Assembly (NCBI RefSeq): GCF_000421405.1
Contig: NZ_ATWY01000005.1
Location: 124,001-188,000 of the forward strand
Length of the DNA stretch: 64,000 nucleotides
Source: Butyrivibrio sp. NC2007
GTDB taxonomy: Bacteria; Bacillota; Clostridia; Lachnospirales; Lachnospiraceae
Reading direction: 5' to 3'
The number at the start of each line of letters is the position of its first letter. The stretch's first letter is position 1. The position numbers and the translations under genes are program-made. Of the stretch, positions 26,348 through 35,636 are shown piece after piece. The notes beneath the pieces were generated by a model. It was given only the letters and a program-made list of their open reading frames with translations, was not told where the DNA came from and ran no database searches.

Positions 26348-27292
26348 TTATCTTTCTGCTCTCATAGGATTGTTAAGGAAATCCTCGTAAGCAAGCTTTA
26401 TTCCGTCGTCGAGCTCTGTGGTGTAAGTCCAGCCAAGAGCCTTAGCCTTGGAGACATCAAGAAGCTTTCTTGGTGTTCCGTTGGGCTTTGTGGGATCCCA
26501 GCGGATTTCTCCGGTGTAGCCGATGATCTTTGCAACCTTCTCGGTAAGTTCCTTGATCGTAAGCTCTTTTCCTGTGCCGGCGTTAACTGTCTCGTTGCCA
26601 CTGTAGTTATTCATAAGGAATACGCAGAGGTTGGCAAGATCGTCAACATAGAGGAATTCTCTTAAGGGACTTCCGTCACCCCAGCAGGTTACGTATGGAA
26701 GGTTCTGCTCCTTGGCCTCGTGGAAACGGCGGATAAGAGCAGGAAGTACGTGTGAATGTGTGGGGTGATAGTTATCATTTGGTCCGTAGAGGTTTGTGGG
26801 CATTACTGAGATGTAGTCGGTTCCGTACTGCTTGTTGAGGTATTCACAGTATTTAAGACCGGAAATCTTAGCAAGTGCATAGGCCTCGTTGGTCTTCTCG
26901 AGCTCGGAAGTAAGAAGGCAAGTCTCCTTCATGGGCTGAGGTGCCATTCTGGGATAGATGCAGGAGGAACCAAGGAATTCAAGTTTCTTGCATCCGTTCT
27001 TCCATGCTGCATTTATTACATTCATCTCAAGGATCATGTTCTCGTACATGAAATCTGCAAGCGCCTGTGAATTACCCATGATTCCGCCAACCTTGGCTGC
27101 TGCAAGAAATACGTACTCAGGTCTCTGCTCGGCAAAGAAGTTCTCTACCTGATCCTGTCTTGTGAGGTCAAGCTCTTTATGGGTTCTTGTGATTATGTTG
27201 TTATAACCCTGCTTTTCAAGTTCTCTTACTATGGCAGAGCCAACCATTCCTCTGTGGCCTGCAACATAGATTTTTGCATTCTTTTCCATCAT
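26348..27292 (-). CDS. fcl: GDP-L-fucose synthase
   Basis: 314 residues of the WcaG family. The NADP-binding loop is VAGHRGMVGSAI, the serine site is GSSCIYP and the Tyr-Lys pair is in YALAKISGLKYCE. It carries out the epimerase and reductase steps from GDP-4-keto-6-deoxymannose to GDP-L-fucose. It follows gmd by 15 bp on the minus strand with an AGAGG ribosome site, so the two form a two-gene operon. A second ATG lies at 27289. Confidence 0.94.
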   Translation of the reverse strand: MMEKNAKIYVAGHRGMVGSAIVRELEKQGYNNIITRTHKELDLTRQDQVENFFAEQRPEYVFLAAAKVGGIMGNSQALADFMYENMILEMNVINAAWKNGCKKLEFLGSSCIYPRMAPQPMKETCLLTSELEKTNEAYALAKISGLKYCEYLNKQYGTDYISVMPTNLYGPNDNYHPTHSHVLPALIRRFHEAKEQNLPYVTCWGDGSPLREFLYVDDLANLCVFLMNNYSGNETVNAGTGKELTIKELTEKVAKIIGYTGEIRWDPTKPNGTPRKLLDVSKAKALGWTYTTELDDGIKLAYEDFLNNPMRAER

Positions 27293-27307
27293 ATCTTTGT
27301 ACCTCTA

Positions 27308-28399
27308 TTACTTATCAATACCTTTCTCAAGGAACTCTGCCAGGTTGAATTCAACGTGCTCGTTGGCTCTTTCAACAGCAACCTTGGCCATGTCGTGCTC
27401 GACCATGATCCTTACAAGATCCTCGAAGGATGTGGACTGTGGATTCCAGTGGAGCTTCTCTTTTGCTTTGGTTGGGTCGCCCCAGAGGTTAACGACGTCT
27501 GTAGGTCTGTAGAAGTCGGGTGATACTTCGACGAGAACCTTACCTGTTGCCTTATCGTATCCTTTCTCATCTGCGCCTTCTCCCTTAAACTCAAGCTCGA
27601 TGCCTGCATAGTGGAAAGCCAGCTGAGCGAATTCGCGAACAGAGTGCTGTACACCTGTTGCGATAACGAAGTCCTCAGGCTTGTCGTTCTGGAGGATCAG
27701 CCACATGCACTCAACATAGTCTTTTGCATAACCCCAGTCACGAAGACTGGAGAGGTTTCCAAGGTAGAGCTTGTCCTGTTTGCCCTGAGCAATTCTGGAA
27801 GCAGCAAGAGTGATCTTACGTGTAACGAAGGTCTCTCCGCGGCGCTCAGACTCGTGGTTGAAGAGGATTCCTGAGCAGCAGAACATGTTGTAAGCTTCTC
27901 TGTACTCTTTTACGATCCAGTAGCCGTAGAGCTTGGCTACAGCGTAAGGGCTGTAAGGGTGGAAAGGTGTCTTTTCATTCTGAGGAACTTCCTCGACCTT
28001 ACCGTAGAGCTCAGAAGTTGATGCCTGGTAAATTCTGCAGGTCTCAGTAAGCCCGCAGAGACGAACTGCCTCAAGAACACGAAGAACACCTGTTGCGTCA
28101 ACATCAGCTGTAAACTCAGGTGAATCGAAGGAAACCTGAACGTGTGACTGAGCTGCAAGATTGTATATTTCATCCGGGCGAACCTTTGATACTACGCCGA
28201 GGATGCTCATGGAATCGCCCATATCGCCGTAGTGAAGGTGGAAGTTGGGCTTTCCTTCAAGGTGAGCAATTCTTTCTCTGTAGTCCACAGATGATCTTCT
28301 GATGATACCGTGAACATCATAGCCCTTCTCGAGAAGGAACTCTGCGAGGTAAGATCCGTCCTGACCGGTTATACCGGTTATCAAAGCTTTCTTTGCCAT
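27308..28399 (-). CDS. gmd: GDP-mannose 4,6-dehydratase
   Basis: 363 residues from ATG 28399. The N-terminus [19 protein letters not shown], the RRSS loop and [10 protein letters not shown] with its catalytic Tyr and Lys are diagnostic. It makes GDP-4-keto-6-deoxymannose, the substrate of Fcl. The frame is open further upstream to 28453, but AAGGAT just before 28399 and the family N-terminus set the start. It is transcribed away from the AraC-type regulator. Confidence 0.95.
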   Translation of the reverse strand: MAKKALITGITGQDGSYLAEFLLEKGYDVHGIIRRSSVDYRERIAHLEGKPNFHLHYGDMGDSMSILGVVSKVRPDEIYNLAAQSHVQVSFDSPEFTADVDATGVLRVLEAVRLCGLTETCRIYQASTSELYGKVEEVPQNEKTPFHPYSPYAVAKLYGYWIVKEYREAYNMFCCSGILFNHESERRGETFVTRKITLAASRIAQGKQDKLYLGNLSSLRDWGYAKDYVECMWLILQNDKPEDFVIATGVQHSVREFAQLAFHYAGIELEFKGEGADEKGYDKATGKVLVEVSPDFYRPTDVVNLWGDPTKAKEKLHWNPQSTSFEDLVRIMVEHDMAKVAVERANEHVEFNLAEFLEKGIDK

Positions 28400-28451
28400 A
28401 TAGTAATCCTTTCTTAACAAAAAAACATTTAGATTTGTACTTTTCCCTATC

Positions 28452-28480
28452 ATTATATTTATATGTTATCACTTTTTAAA
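28452..28480 (-). promoter_or_regulatory. Promoter of gmd-fcl
   Basis: On the minus strand TTTAAA (28480-28475) and TATAAT (28457-28452) are 17 bp apart, about 50 nt before the gmd start codon. The intergenic region also holds the divergent AraC-gene promoter, so a shared regulator is possible. Confidence 0.55.
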
Positions 28481-28500
28481 TTCACTTTCTTGACTTTGAT

Positions 28501-28529
28501 TTGCATTATCTTGCTGCCGATTTTATAAT
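28501..28529 (+). promoter_or_regulatory. Promoter of the AraC-type regulator, overlapping its start region
   Basis: TTGCAT (28501-28506), a 17-bp spacer and a perfect TATAAT (28524-28529) form a strong promoter. The ATG at 28537 lies exactly 7 nt beyond the -10 box, so the transcript is predicted to begin at the start codon. The earlier in-frame ATG 28528 overlaps the -10 box and cannot be used from this promoter. Confidence 0.65.
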
Positions 28530-28536
28530 GAGAAAT

Positions 28537-29397
28537 ATGAAGAATCAATTATTTCAAGGTGAATACGTATCCTCGGACAGGCTTTTGTACACCCCCTCTG
28601 AATTTGCCAAGAATAATCTTATGTATTTGCAGGAAATTGGCAGGCTGACAGCTCAGAAGCCCCACACCAGCAAGAGGCAGAATCTGTCCTCTTTTCTTTT
28701 TATTTACGTTAAGAGTGGCAGTGGGTTTATCGACTATGAGGGAAAAGAGTACGCGGTATCCTGTGGGGATTGTGTCTTTATCAACTGTCAGAACCTCTAT
28801 TCCCACAGGACTTCCAATGACCTGTGGTCTATCGAGTGGATCCACTTTAACGGTGAAAATCTCCTGCCCATATATCTTAAGTACATAGAAAGAGGTGGTC
28901 AGCCGGTATTTAGGCCTGATGACCCTTCAAGGTTCATGCATTTGTGGGATGAGCTAAACTCCGTGTCAAGGTCCTCCGACTACATCAGGGACATTAAGAT
29001 CAACGAATACTTATCGGGGCTTGTGACCTTCCTTATGACCTTCAGCTGGAATCCCGAGATAACACAGCAGAGTGGAAGCAGTAAGACGGTAAGTGCCCTT
29101 AAGGAATATCTGGGTACCCACTATCAGGAAAAGATAACGCTCGATATGCTTGCGGATAACTTCCTGATGAGTAAGTACACCCTCTCAAGGAGTTTCAAGG
29201 AACAGGTTGGAACTTCAATCATTAACTACCTGCTCGTTGTACGAATCACCCATGCCAAGCAGATGCTGCGCTTCACGGACAAGACTGTGGAGGAGATTGG
29301 CGCCAGCTGCGGAATAACACCGCTTTATTACTTCTCCCGCATGTTCAAGCAGATTGAAGGGGTAAGCCCCCTCGAATATCGCATGAGCTGGAAGTGA
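28537..29397 (+). CDS. AraC/XylS-family transcriptional regulator
   Basis: 286 residues. The N-terminal half is a cupin-like sensor domain (FIYVKSGSGFIDYEGKEY, CGDCVFINC). The C-terminal 100 residues hold two helix-turn-helix motifs (LDMLADNFLMSKYTLSRSFKE; VEEIGASCGITPLYYFSRMFK, both landmarks). Such proteins usually sense a sugar and activate a nearby operon. It diverges from gmd-fcl. The start is at ATG 28537 rather than 28528 or TTG 28501, because the promoter lies over those. No ribosome site is visible. Confidence 0.88.
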   Translation: MKNQLFQGEYVSSDRLLYTPSEFAKNNLMYLQEIGRLTAQKPHTSKRQNLSSFLFIYVKSGSGFIDYEGKEYAVSCGDCVFINCQNLYSHRTSNDLWSIEWIHFNGENLLPIYLKYIERGGQPVFRPDDPSRFMHLWDELNSVSRSSDYIRDIKINEYLSGLVTFLMTFSWNPEITQQSGSSKTVSALKEYLGTHYQEKITLDMLADNFLMSKYTLSRSFKEQVGTSIINYLLVVRITHAKQMLRFTDKTVEEIGASCGITPLYYFSRMFKQIEGVSPLEYRMSWK

Positions 29398-29416
29398 GCT
29401 TGCCCCTACGGCAACA

Positions 29417-29445
29417 TTGAAAGAAAGGCGCAATAAGTGTAGAAT
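29417..29445 (+). promoter_or_regulatory. Promoter at the head of the glycan cluster
   Basis: TTGAAA (29417-29422) and TAGAAT (29440-29445) are spaced by exactly 17 bp. The first gene of the cluster begins 60 nt downstream. Confidence 0.6.
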
Positions 29446-29505
29446 AAGGATTAGGATTGCGATACTGTGCGCACCTGACAAAATAAGACCAGAAAGTGTA
29501 ACGCT

Positions 29506-30444
29506 ATGAAACTGCTTAGTGCTATTGTTCCATGCTTTAACGAACAGGAGAATATTTTCGATTTCTATGATGAGTTTATAAAGAACGAGGCTTTCTTTAA
29601 GTCTTCGGACGTTGATTTTGAACTCATCTTTGTTGATGACGGCTCTAAGGATGAGACTGTATCCAGAGTAAAAGAGCTTAATGAAAAAGATAAAAGGGTT
29701 CATCTCATAAGCTTTTCAAGAAACTTTGGAAAAGAATCTGCAATGTATGCGGGACTTAATGCATCAAAGGGTGACTACGTTGTCATCATGGACTGTGATC
29801 TTCAGGATCCACCTGCTCTTCTTCCGGAGATGTTAAAGGCCATTACTGAAGAGGGCTATGATTCTGTTGCAACCAGAAGAGTAAACAGAAAAGGCGAGCC
29901 TCCCATCAGATCCTTCTTTGCAAGGCAGTTTTATAAGATCATCAATAAAATGACCAAGGCCGAGATCGTTGACGGAGCCAGAGATTACAGGCTCATGACA
30001 AGAGATTTTGTAAACGCCATACTTTCCATGGGAGAATATAACAGATTCTCCAAGGGTATATTTGGCTGGGTTGGCTTTAAGAATAAATGGCTCGAATTTG
30101 AGAATATCGAGAGAAAGAAGGGAGAGACCAAGTGGTCCTTCTGGAAACTTTTTGCCTATGCCATTGATGGAATCATGGCATTTTCAACTGCGCCCCTTGC
30201 CATGGCTTCATTCCTTGGAGTTTTCTTTTGTATCGTGGCATTTCTGTTCATTATTATTGTCATGGTAAGACAGTGGACAGTTGGAGATCCCAATAATACT
30301 GTTGGTTGGGCTTCCATGGTCTGCATCATTTTGTTTGTTAGCGGTGTTCAGCTCTTTTGCGTGGGAATCGTCGGACAATACCTGTCCAAGACCTACTTGG
30401 AAGTTAAGAACCGTCCCTTATATATAGTTAAAGAGGAACTGTGA
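29506..30444 (+). CDS. GtrB-like polyprenyl-phosphate glycosyltransferase (GT2)
   Basis: 312 residues. The GT-A domain has LIFVDDGSKDET and MDCDLQDPP (DxD region), with FSRNFGKESAMYAGL between, and two transmembrane helices lie in the last 90 residues. This is the architecture of GtrB/DPM1-like enzymes, which load a sugar onto undecaprenyl phosphate at the inner face. The lipid-linked sugar is then flipped and used by GT-C enzymes outside. The sugar is not predictable. The gene overlaps the next by one base. Confidence 0.88.
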   Translation: MKLLSAIVPCFNEQENIFDFYDEFIKNEAFFKSSDVDFELIFVDDGSKDETVSRVKELNEKDKRVHLISFSRNFGKESAMYAGLNASKGDYVVIMDCDLQDPPALLPEMLKAITEEGYDSVATRRVNRKGEPPIRSFFARQFYKIINKMTKAEIVDGARDYRLMTRDFVNAILSMGEYNRFSKGIFGWVGFKNKWLEFENIERKKGETKWSFWKLFAYAIDGIMAFSTAPLAMASFLGVFFCIVAFLFIIIVMVRQWTVGDPNNTVGWASMVCIILFVSGVQLFCVGIVGQYLSKTYLEVKNRPLYIVKEEL

Positions 30445-31190
30445 TGGTCAGCATTGTTGTTCCGGTCTATAACGCAGCAAACTACATAGAGAAGACCATG
30501 GAGATGGTCTGCAGACAAACCTACAAGGACTGGGAGCTTATCCTGGTGGACGATGCATCCAGAGATAACAGCGCCGAGATCATTGAGAATTACATTAAGA
30601 AACAGGGTAAAAGAATCCGTCTCATCAAAAAGAATGTGAATCAGGGGGCAGCTGAAGCCAGAAATACCGGTATTGATGCTTCTTCCGGAAGATACATCGC
30701 CTTTCTTGATGCGGATGACGTATGGATGCCTGACAAGCTTGAAAAGCAGGTGGCATACATGGAGAAGACTGGCGCAGCCTTCTGTTTTCACGCCTATGAG
30801 TTTGGCGATGAGAAGGCAAACCCTACAGGTAAGATTGTTCATGTGCCGCCGGTTCTTAAGTACAAACAGGCACTTTCAAGGACAATAATTTTCACCACTA
30901 CGGTGATGTTTGATACCGAGAAGATAGATATGGAAATAATCCATATGCCCAATGTCCCAAGCGAAGATACAGCCACCTGGTGGAGGATCTTAAAGAGTGG
31001 GTACGAGGCATACGGTCTTGATGAGAATCTGGCTATTTACAGAAGACCGGCCAAGTCTTTGTCTTCTAATAAGCTGGAAGCCATAAGAAGGATATGGTTC
31101 CTGTACAGAAACATCGCAGGACTTTCTGTGGCAAAGTCATTATTTTATTTTGGAGGATGGGCAGTAAGAGCAACCCTTAGAAGGGTTTAA
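30444..31190 (+). CDS. Family 2 glycosyltransferase
   Basis: 248 residues of GT-A fold. VSIVVPVYNAANYIEKT starts the domain, LVDDASRDNS is the nucleotide site and FLDADDVWMPDKL the DxD motif. It is soluble or peripheral and should add one sugar to a lipid-linked glycan in the cytoplasm. The ATG overlaps the stop of the preceding GtrB-like gene (TGATG). Donor and acceptor are unknown. Confidence 0.85.
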   Translation: MVSIVVPVYNAANYIEKTMEMVCRQTYKDWELILVDDASRDNSAEIIENYIKKQGKRIRLIKKNVNQGAAEARNTGIDASSGRYIAFLDADDVWMPDKLEKQVAYMEKTGAAFCFHAYEFGDEKANPTGKIVHVPPVLKYKQALSRTIIFTTTVMFDTEKIDMEIIHMPNVPSEDTATWWRILKSGYEAYGLDENLAIYRRPAKSLSSNKLEAIRRIWFLYRNIAGLSVAKSLFYFGGWAVRATLRRV

Positions 31191-31206
31191 CTGCCGTGGG
31201 AAGAGT

Positions 31207-32613
31207 ATGAAACAAAGAGAATCAAAAAAGAGAATCCTTGTTTTGCTGTTGGGATTTATTGGACTGTGTATGCAGACAGCTGTATATGCATGGTTCTGGT
31301 TTAAAGTATACTATCCCGAGGTTTCAAGACCTCGTATCAGTGTGGACGGATATGCGCTTGGTAACGGACTAAAGCTCTATTTCCGTGGACATCTTCTTAT
31401 TCTTGCCATCTATTTCATTCTGCTGCTCTTTTTCTCGAACACTTACGGTGGACTGAAGATTGGCTACCTAAGACCTATGGACGTGTTCTTCTCACAGATA
31501 TTTGCACTGTTCATGGTCAATTTCATCTCCTATTTCCAGATTTCACTTTTGAACAACTGGCTGGTTCAGGTTCCTCCGATCTTCGTGATTTTCCTTTTCC
31601 AGCTCCTTATAGCCTTTGTGTGGGCATACATAACAAATGCAATTTATATGCATATATTCCCGCCGAGAGAGCTTCTTCTTGTAAGCGGAGTATATCCTGT
31701 TGATGATATCGTTACCAAGTTCAACACCAGAAAAGACAAGTACCATATCGCCAAGAAGATCAATATCTCCGAGGGAATCGATGCGGTATATAAAGAGTGC
31801 CTTGGCAAATATGACGGTGTTGTTATCTGGGATGTACCAAGTCAGTTCAGAAACGGTCTTGTTAAGTACTGCTATGGCAGAAATATCAGGATATACGTAA
31901 TGCCTAAGATAACGGATGTTCTCTTAAAAGGATCATCCCAACTTCATCTCTTTGATACACCGGTACTTCTCCTTAGAGAGTATTCCATTAAGATTGAACA
32001 GAGAGCCATCAAGAGACTTTTTGATATATTGATATCTCTCATTCTTATAATCCTGACCTCGCCCATCATGCTTGTAACAGCTATTGTTATCAAGTGTTAT
32101 GATAAGGGACCGGTGCTCTACAAACAGATCCGCTGCACCAAGGATATGAAGGAATTTAAGATCATGAAGTTCAGGAGCATGAGGGTTGATGCTGAGAAAG
32201 ACGGCGTTGCAAGACTTGCTGCCAAGAACGATTCAAGAATAACACCTGTTGGAAAATTCATCCGCTCCTGCAGGATTGATGAGCTTCCACAGCTCTTTAA
32301 TATCCTCGCCGGCGATATGTCCTTTATAGGACCAAGACCTGAGCGCCCCGAGATCATTAAGCAGTACCTTGAGGAAATGCCGGAGTTTGCCTTCAGAATG
32401 AAGGTTAAAGCGGGACTTGCCGGATATGCACAGGTTTACGGCAAATATAACACCACACCTTATGACAAATTAAAGCTTGACCTTACATATATCGAAAACT
32501 ACTCGATCTGGCTGGATATCAAGCTGATGCTTCTTACCGTCAAGATCCTCTTTACTCCTGACAGTACAGAGGGCGTTGAGGAGAATCAGACCACAGCACA
32601 GAAGAACTCATGA
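31207..32613 (+). CDS. Polyprenyl-phosphate sugar-1-phosphotransferase (WbaP/WcaJ type)
   Basis: 468 residues. Four or five N-terminal hydrophobic segments (to about 155), a cytoplasmic region, then the bacterial sugar-transferase domain. The domain has the re-entrant helix KRLFDILISLILIILTSP, KFRSMRVDAEKDG, RIDELPQLFNIL and FIGPRPERPE. It starts a glycan by moving a sugar-1-phosphate from a nucleotide sugar to undecaprenyl phosphate. It is the first of two initiating enzymes in the cluster; the short PglC-like one is at 60897. It overlaps the next gene. Confidence 0.9.
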   Translation: MKQRESKKRILVLLLGFIGLCMQTAVYAWFWFKVYYPEVSRPRISVDGYALGNGLKLYFRGHLLILAIYFILLLFFSNTYGGLKIGYLRPMDVFFSQIFALFMVNFISYFQISLLNNWLVQVPPIFVIFLFQLLIAFVWAYITNAIYMHIFPPRELLLVSGVYPVDDIVTKFNTRKDKYHIAKKINISEGIDAVYKECLGKYDGVVIWDVPSQFRNGLVKYCYGRNIRIYVMPKITDVLLKGSSQLHLFDTPVLLLREYSIKIEQRAIKRLFDILISLILIILTSPIMLVTAIVIKCYDKGPVLYKQIRCTKDMKEFKIMKFRSMRVDAEKDGVARLAAKNDSRITPVGKFIRSCRIDELPQLFNILAGDMSFIGPRPERPEIIKQYLEEMPEFAFRMKVKAGLAGYAQVYGKYNTTPYDKLKLDLTYIENYSIWLDIKLMLLTVKILFTPDSTEGVEENQTTAQKNS

Positions 32614-32624
32614 TGGAGTCAGGT

Positions 32625-33449
32625 ATGGCCAACAAGAGACTGCAAATCTTAATATCTGCTGTTAACAAGGATCCTGAAGAGCTGATCGGAAACATGAACC
32701 TGGATTGTGATGCTGTGATAGTCAACCAGCTTATCGGCCATGATCAGGACGCCAATACGACGGACAAAAGCTGGGATTACATACAGGAATTTAAGGATTA
32801 TGAAGCCAGAATCTTCTGCAGGGCGGAAAAGGGCGTAGGACTTTCAAGAAATACAGCCCTGGAAAATGCCGACCACGAGCTTATACAGTTCGGTGATGAC
32901 GACATTGTCTATGACGATGGGTACGTACAGAAGGTGATCGCGGAGTTTGATAAGCATCCGGAGGCTGACATTTTATTATTTAACGTCAAGGCTCAGGAGG
33001 GAAGGGAAACCTACTGGAACACAGATTTTGTCAGGGTTAATTGGCGTAACTACGGCAGATATCCGGCTTATGCCATATGTGCAAGAAGGCAGAAACTTAT
33101 GGACACAGGTGTCAGGTACTCGCTTTTATTTGGAGGCGGAGCACCCTTCATGAACGGAGAGGATTCTCTCTTTTTACATGACGCTCTGAAGGCCGGACTT
33201 GCAATCTACAGGACTCCTGTAGCAATAGGCAAAGAGCGCAAGGGCGAATCCACCTGGTTTAAGGGCTATAAGGATGAGAAATTCTTCTTCGACAGAGGAG
33301 TACTATACCACTTCCTTTACGGAAAGATGGCAATGATATTTGGATTTAGATTTCTTTTTAAAAACAGAAATGAAATGTGCAAAGAATTGGGACTAATGCA
33401 CTGCTACAAGCTTTTGTGCAGCGGAGTCAGGCATGGGAGAAAGCTATGA
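32625..33449 (+). CDS. Family 2-like glycosyltransferase
   Basis: 274 residues from ATG 32625. FGDDDIVYDDGY occupies the DxD position and GVGLSRNTALENADHELI precedes it, as in GT2 enzymes; the N-terminal part (LQILISAVNKD) is shorter than the classical nucleotide loop. ATG 32625 has GGAG 6 nt upstream; ATG 32610 and 32613, which overlap the previous stop, are alternatives. It overlaps the next gene by four bases. Substrate unknown. Confidence 0.75.
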   Translation: MANKRLQILISAVNKDPEELIGNMNLDCDAVIVNQLIGHDQDANTTDKSWDYIQEFKDYEARIFCRAEKGVGLSRNTALENADHELIQFGDDDIVYDDGYVQKVIAEFDKHPEADILLFNVKAQEGRETYWNTDFVRVNWRNYGRYPAYAICARRQKLMDTGVRYSLLFGGGAPFMNGEDSLFLHDALKAGLAIYRTPVAIGKERKGESTWFKGYKDEKFFFDRGVLYHFLYGKMAMIFGFRFLFKNRNEMCKELGLMHCYKLLCSGVRHGRKL

Positions 33450-34324
33450 AGAAGCCATTTTTTACAATAATTGTCGTTTCGTATAACGCGGGAGACAAGC
33501 TCCTTAAGACCGTAGAGAGCGTAAACAGACAGACCTTTACGGACTATAGGATACTTGTAAAAGACGGAATGTCCACCGACGGATCTTTAGAGAAGCTAAG
33601 AGCAGCATATTCTGTCAGTAAGGCAGGGGATGAGAATCCCGGTAAGATTACACTGATGGAGAGCTGTGACAACGGTATCTATCACGCAATGAATATAGCC
33701 TGCGCATCCCTTGACGGGGAGCTTAAGGTTGGAGAGAGCCCATCATACGTGTTCTTCTTAAATTGCGGAGATCTGTTCAGAAATGAAAACGTACTCAGGG
33801 ATGTGCACAGGCATATCGTTGAGAGGAACCTTATGGAAGGCACCACACTTCCGGTAATATACTACGGAGATATCTTTGACTGCTCCGCGGGCAGCAAAGT
33901 CGCTTCAAATCCTAAGATGGATGACTATGGTTGCTATAGAAATGTTCCGTCGCACCAGGCCTGCTTTTACGATGAGCGCCTTATCTGCAGAAATCCCTTT
34001 GACCTTAAGTATAAGGTAAGGGCTGACTACGAGCAGTTCCTCAGGTGCTTCTACAGAGAGAAGGCAGAAACCGTGTATATGCCGGTTATAATCACTGACT
34101 ATGAGGGCGGGGGATATTCAGCCCAGAACCTCAAGATATCGGAGAAAGAGCGCAAGGAGATCATTGCGATGTATCTTCCTGCGTCCAAGATAAAGAAGTA
34201 TGACCTTTTGAGAATAATAACTCTTTCTTCTCTGCGTACAGCGATTGCTTCAAACAAGTTAACTTCAGGTCCTTACAATGCCGTCAAGAACATCATTTAT
34301 GCGCTTAGAGGCAAAAGGAGATAA
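33446..34324 (+). CDS. Family 2 glycosyltransferase
   Basis: 292 residues. FFTIIVVSYNAGDKLLKTVE and VKDGMSTDGS form the nucleotide site and FFLNCGDLF takes the DxD position (CGD), as in the WcaA/colanic-acid subgroup of GT2. Later, HQACFYDERL matches the same subgroup. ATG 33446 follows GGGAGAAAG and overlaps the previous stop (ATGA); the frame is open upstream to 33377 inside the neighbour but that is not used. Likely adds a sugar to a lipid-linked intermediate in the cytoplasm. Confidence 0.85.
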   Translation: MKKPFFTIIVVSYNAGDKLLKTVESVNRQTFTDYRILVKDGMSTDGSLEKLRAAYSVSKAGDENPGKITLMESCDNGIYHAMNIACASLDGELKVGESPSYVFFLNCGDLFRNENVLRDVHRHIVERNLMEGTTLPVIYYGDIFDCSAGSKVASNPKMDDYGCYRNVPSHQACFYDERLICRNPFDLKYKVRADYEQFLRCFYREKAETVYMPVIITDYEGGGYSAQNLKISEKERKEIIAMYLPASKIKKYDLLRIITLSSLRTAIASNKLTSGPYNAVKNIIYALRGKRR

Positions 34325-34340
34325 ATAAGGGGTAATAGAT

Positions 34341-35630
34341 TTGAGAGTACTCTGGCTTTGTAACGTCATGCTTCCTGCCTACGCCATTGCTCATGATCTG
34401 CCGTATTCGGTGAGAGAGGGTTGGCTTACAGGATGCCTTAACAGAATAAAGGAACAGAAAAAGGACGACGAAAAGATCACTCTGGCCGTATGTTTTCCCG
34501 CTGAAGGCAGTATTGCCTCATCCAGCGAGGAGATAGACGGCATTACTTATTATGGTTTCAGGGAGGACTTAAACCATCCCGAGATCTACGATGGAACAGT
34601 TGAGAACAGGTTCCATGTTATATTGGATGACTTTAAGCCGGATGTTGTCCACATCTTTGGTACTGAATTCCCGCACACTCTGGCAATGATAAGAGCCTTC
34701 GGTAATCCGGACAGAGTTCTTTTGGGAATCCAGGGTGTCTGCAGTGTGATCGCAAGGGAGTACATGGCTGACATTCCCGAAGAGGTTCAGAGAACCGTGA
34801 CTTTAAGGGACAGACTTAAAGATGACTCCATTATGCAGCAGCAGGAGAAGTATAAGATCCGCGGAGAGCATGAGAGAGAAGCCATTATGCTGGTAGGCAA
34901 TATAACCGGAAGAACCTCTTTTGACAAGAGCGAGATCGAGAAGATCAATCCTGAAGCAAGATATTATCACATGAACGAGACCATGAGACCCTGCTTCTAC
35001 ATGGGCAAGTGGAGTGAAAAGAAGGCAGAGCCACACACTATCTTCCTGTCTCAGGGAGATTACCCTCTTAAGGGCTTCCATTTTGTATTAAACGCAATGC
35101 CTAAGATATTAGAGAAGTATCCGGATGCTCACCTCTATGTGGCCGGCAACAACATCATTGGCAAAGGCGAGAGCAAATACCCGTACTTTATGAGAGCCAG
35201 TGCATACGGCAAGTATATAAAGAGCCTTATTTCCAAGGGCCATCTTAAAAAGAAAGTCACCATGGTTGGAATGCTGACTGACCAGGAGATGAAGGAGCGC
35301 TTCCTTAAATGCAGCGTCTTTGTCTGCCCATCGGTTATTGAGAATTCGCCCAATTCGCTGGGAGAGGCCATGCTTCTTGGCGTGCCGATTGCAGCTTCGA
35401 GAATTGGCGGAATCCCTGACATGGTTTCCGAGGATAAGGATGGCGTGTTATTTGAAAAAGGCAACGTTGATGATATAGCAAGAGCAATACTTCAGATATG
35501 GGACGAGCCTGTTATTGCGGCAGTTTACGGAGATAATGCAGCTGCTCATGCAAGGATCACCCACAACGCTGATACTAACTTTAAAAGACTCATTGAGATC
35601 TACAAGGATATCGATGACAGGCAAGGGTAA
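34341..35630 (+). CDS. Family 4 glycosyltransferase
   Basis: 429 residues of GT-B fold. The C-terminal half has the GT4 pattern: LSQGDYPLKGFHFVLNA, VCPSVIENSPNSLGEAML (with the E-x7-E pair) and GGIPDMVSEDKDGVLF. It is a retaining transferase using a nucleotide sugar. The start is TTG 34341, preceded by AAGGGG at a suitable distance; no ATG fits the family N-terminus. A second GT4 gene with a TTG start follows after 6 bp. Confidence 0.88.
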   Translation: MRVLWLCNVMLPAYAIAHDLPYSVREGWLTGCLNRIKEQKKDDEKITLAVCFPAEGSIASSSEEIDGITYYGFREDLNHPEIYDGTVENRFHVILDDFKPDVVHIFGTEFPHTLAMIRAFGNPDRVLLGIQGVCSVIAREYMADIPEEVQRTVTLRDRLKDDSIMQQQEKYKIRGEHEREAIMLVGNITGRTSFDKSEIEKINPEARYYHMNETMRPCFYMGKWSEKKAEPHTIFLSQGDYPLKGFHFVLNAMPKILEKYPDAHLYVAGNNIIGKGESKYPYFMRASAYGKYIKSLISKGHLKKKVTMVGMLTDQEMKERFLKCSVFVCPSVIENSPNSLGEAMLLGVPIAASRIGGIPDMVSEDKDGVLFEKGNVDDIARAILQIWDEPVIAAVYGDNAAAHARITHNADTNFKRLIEIYKDIDDRQG

Positions 35631-35636
35631 GACAAA

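Noticed and set aside
28528..28530. Start codon of the AraC regulator at 28528
   Set aside because: This ATG overlaps the perfect TATAAT of the promoter, so it would lie upstream of the transcript.
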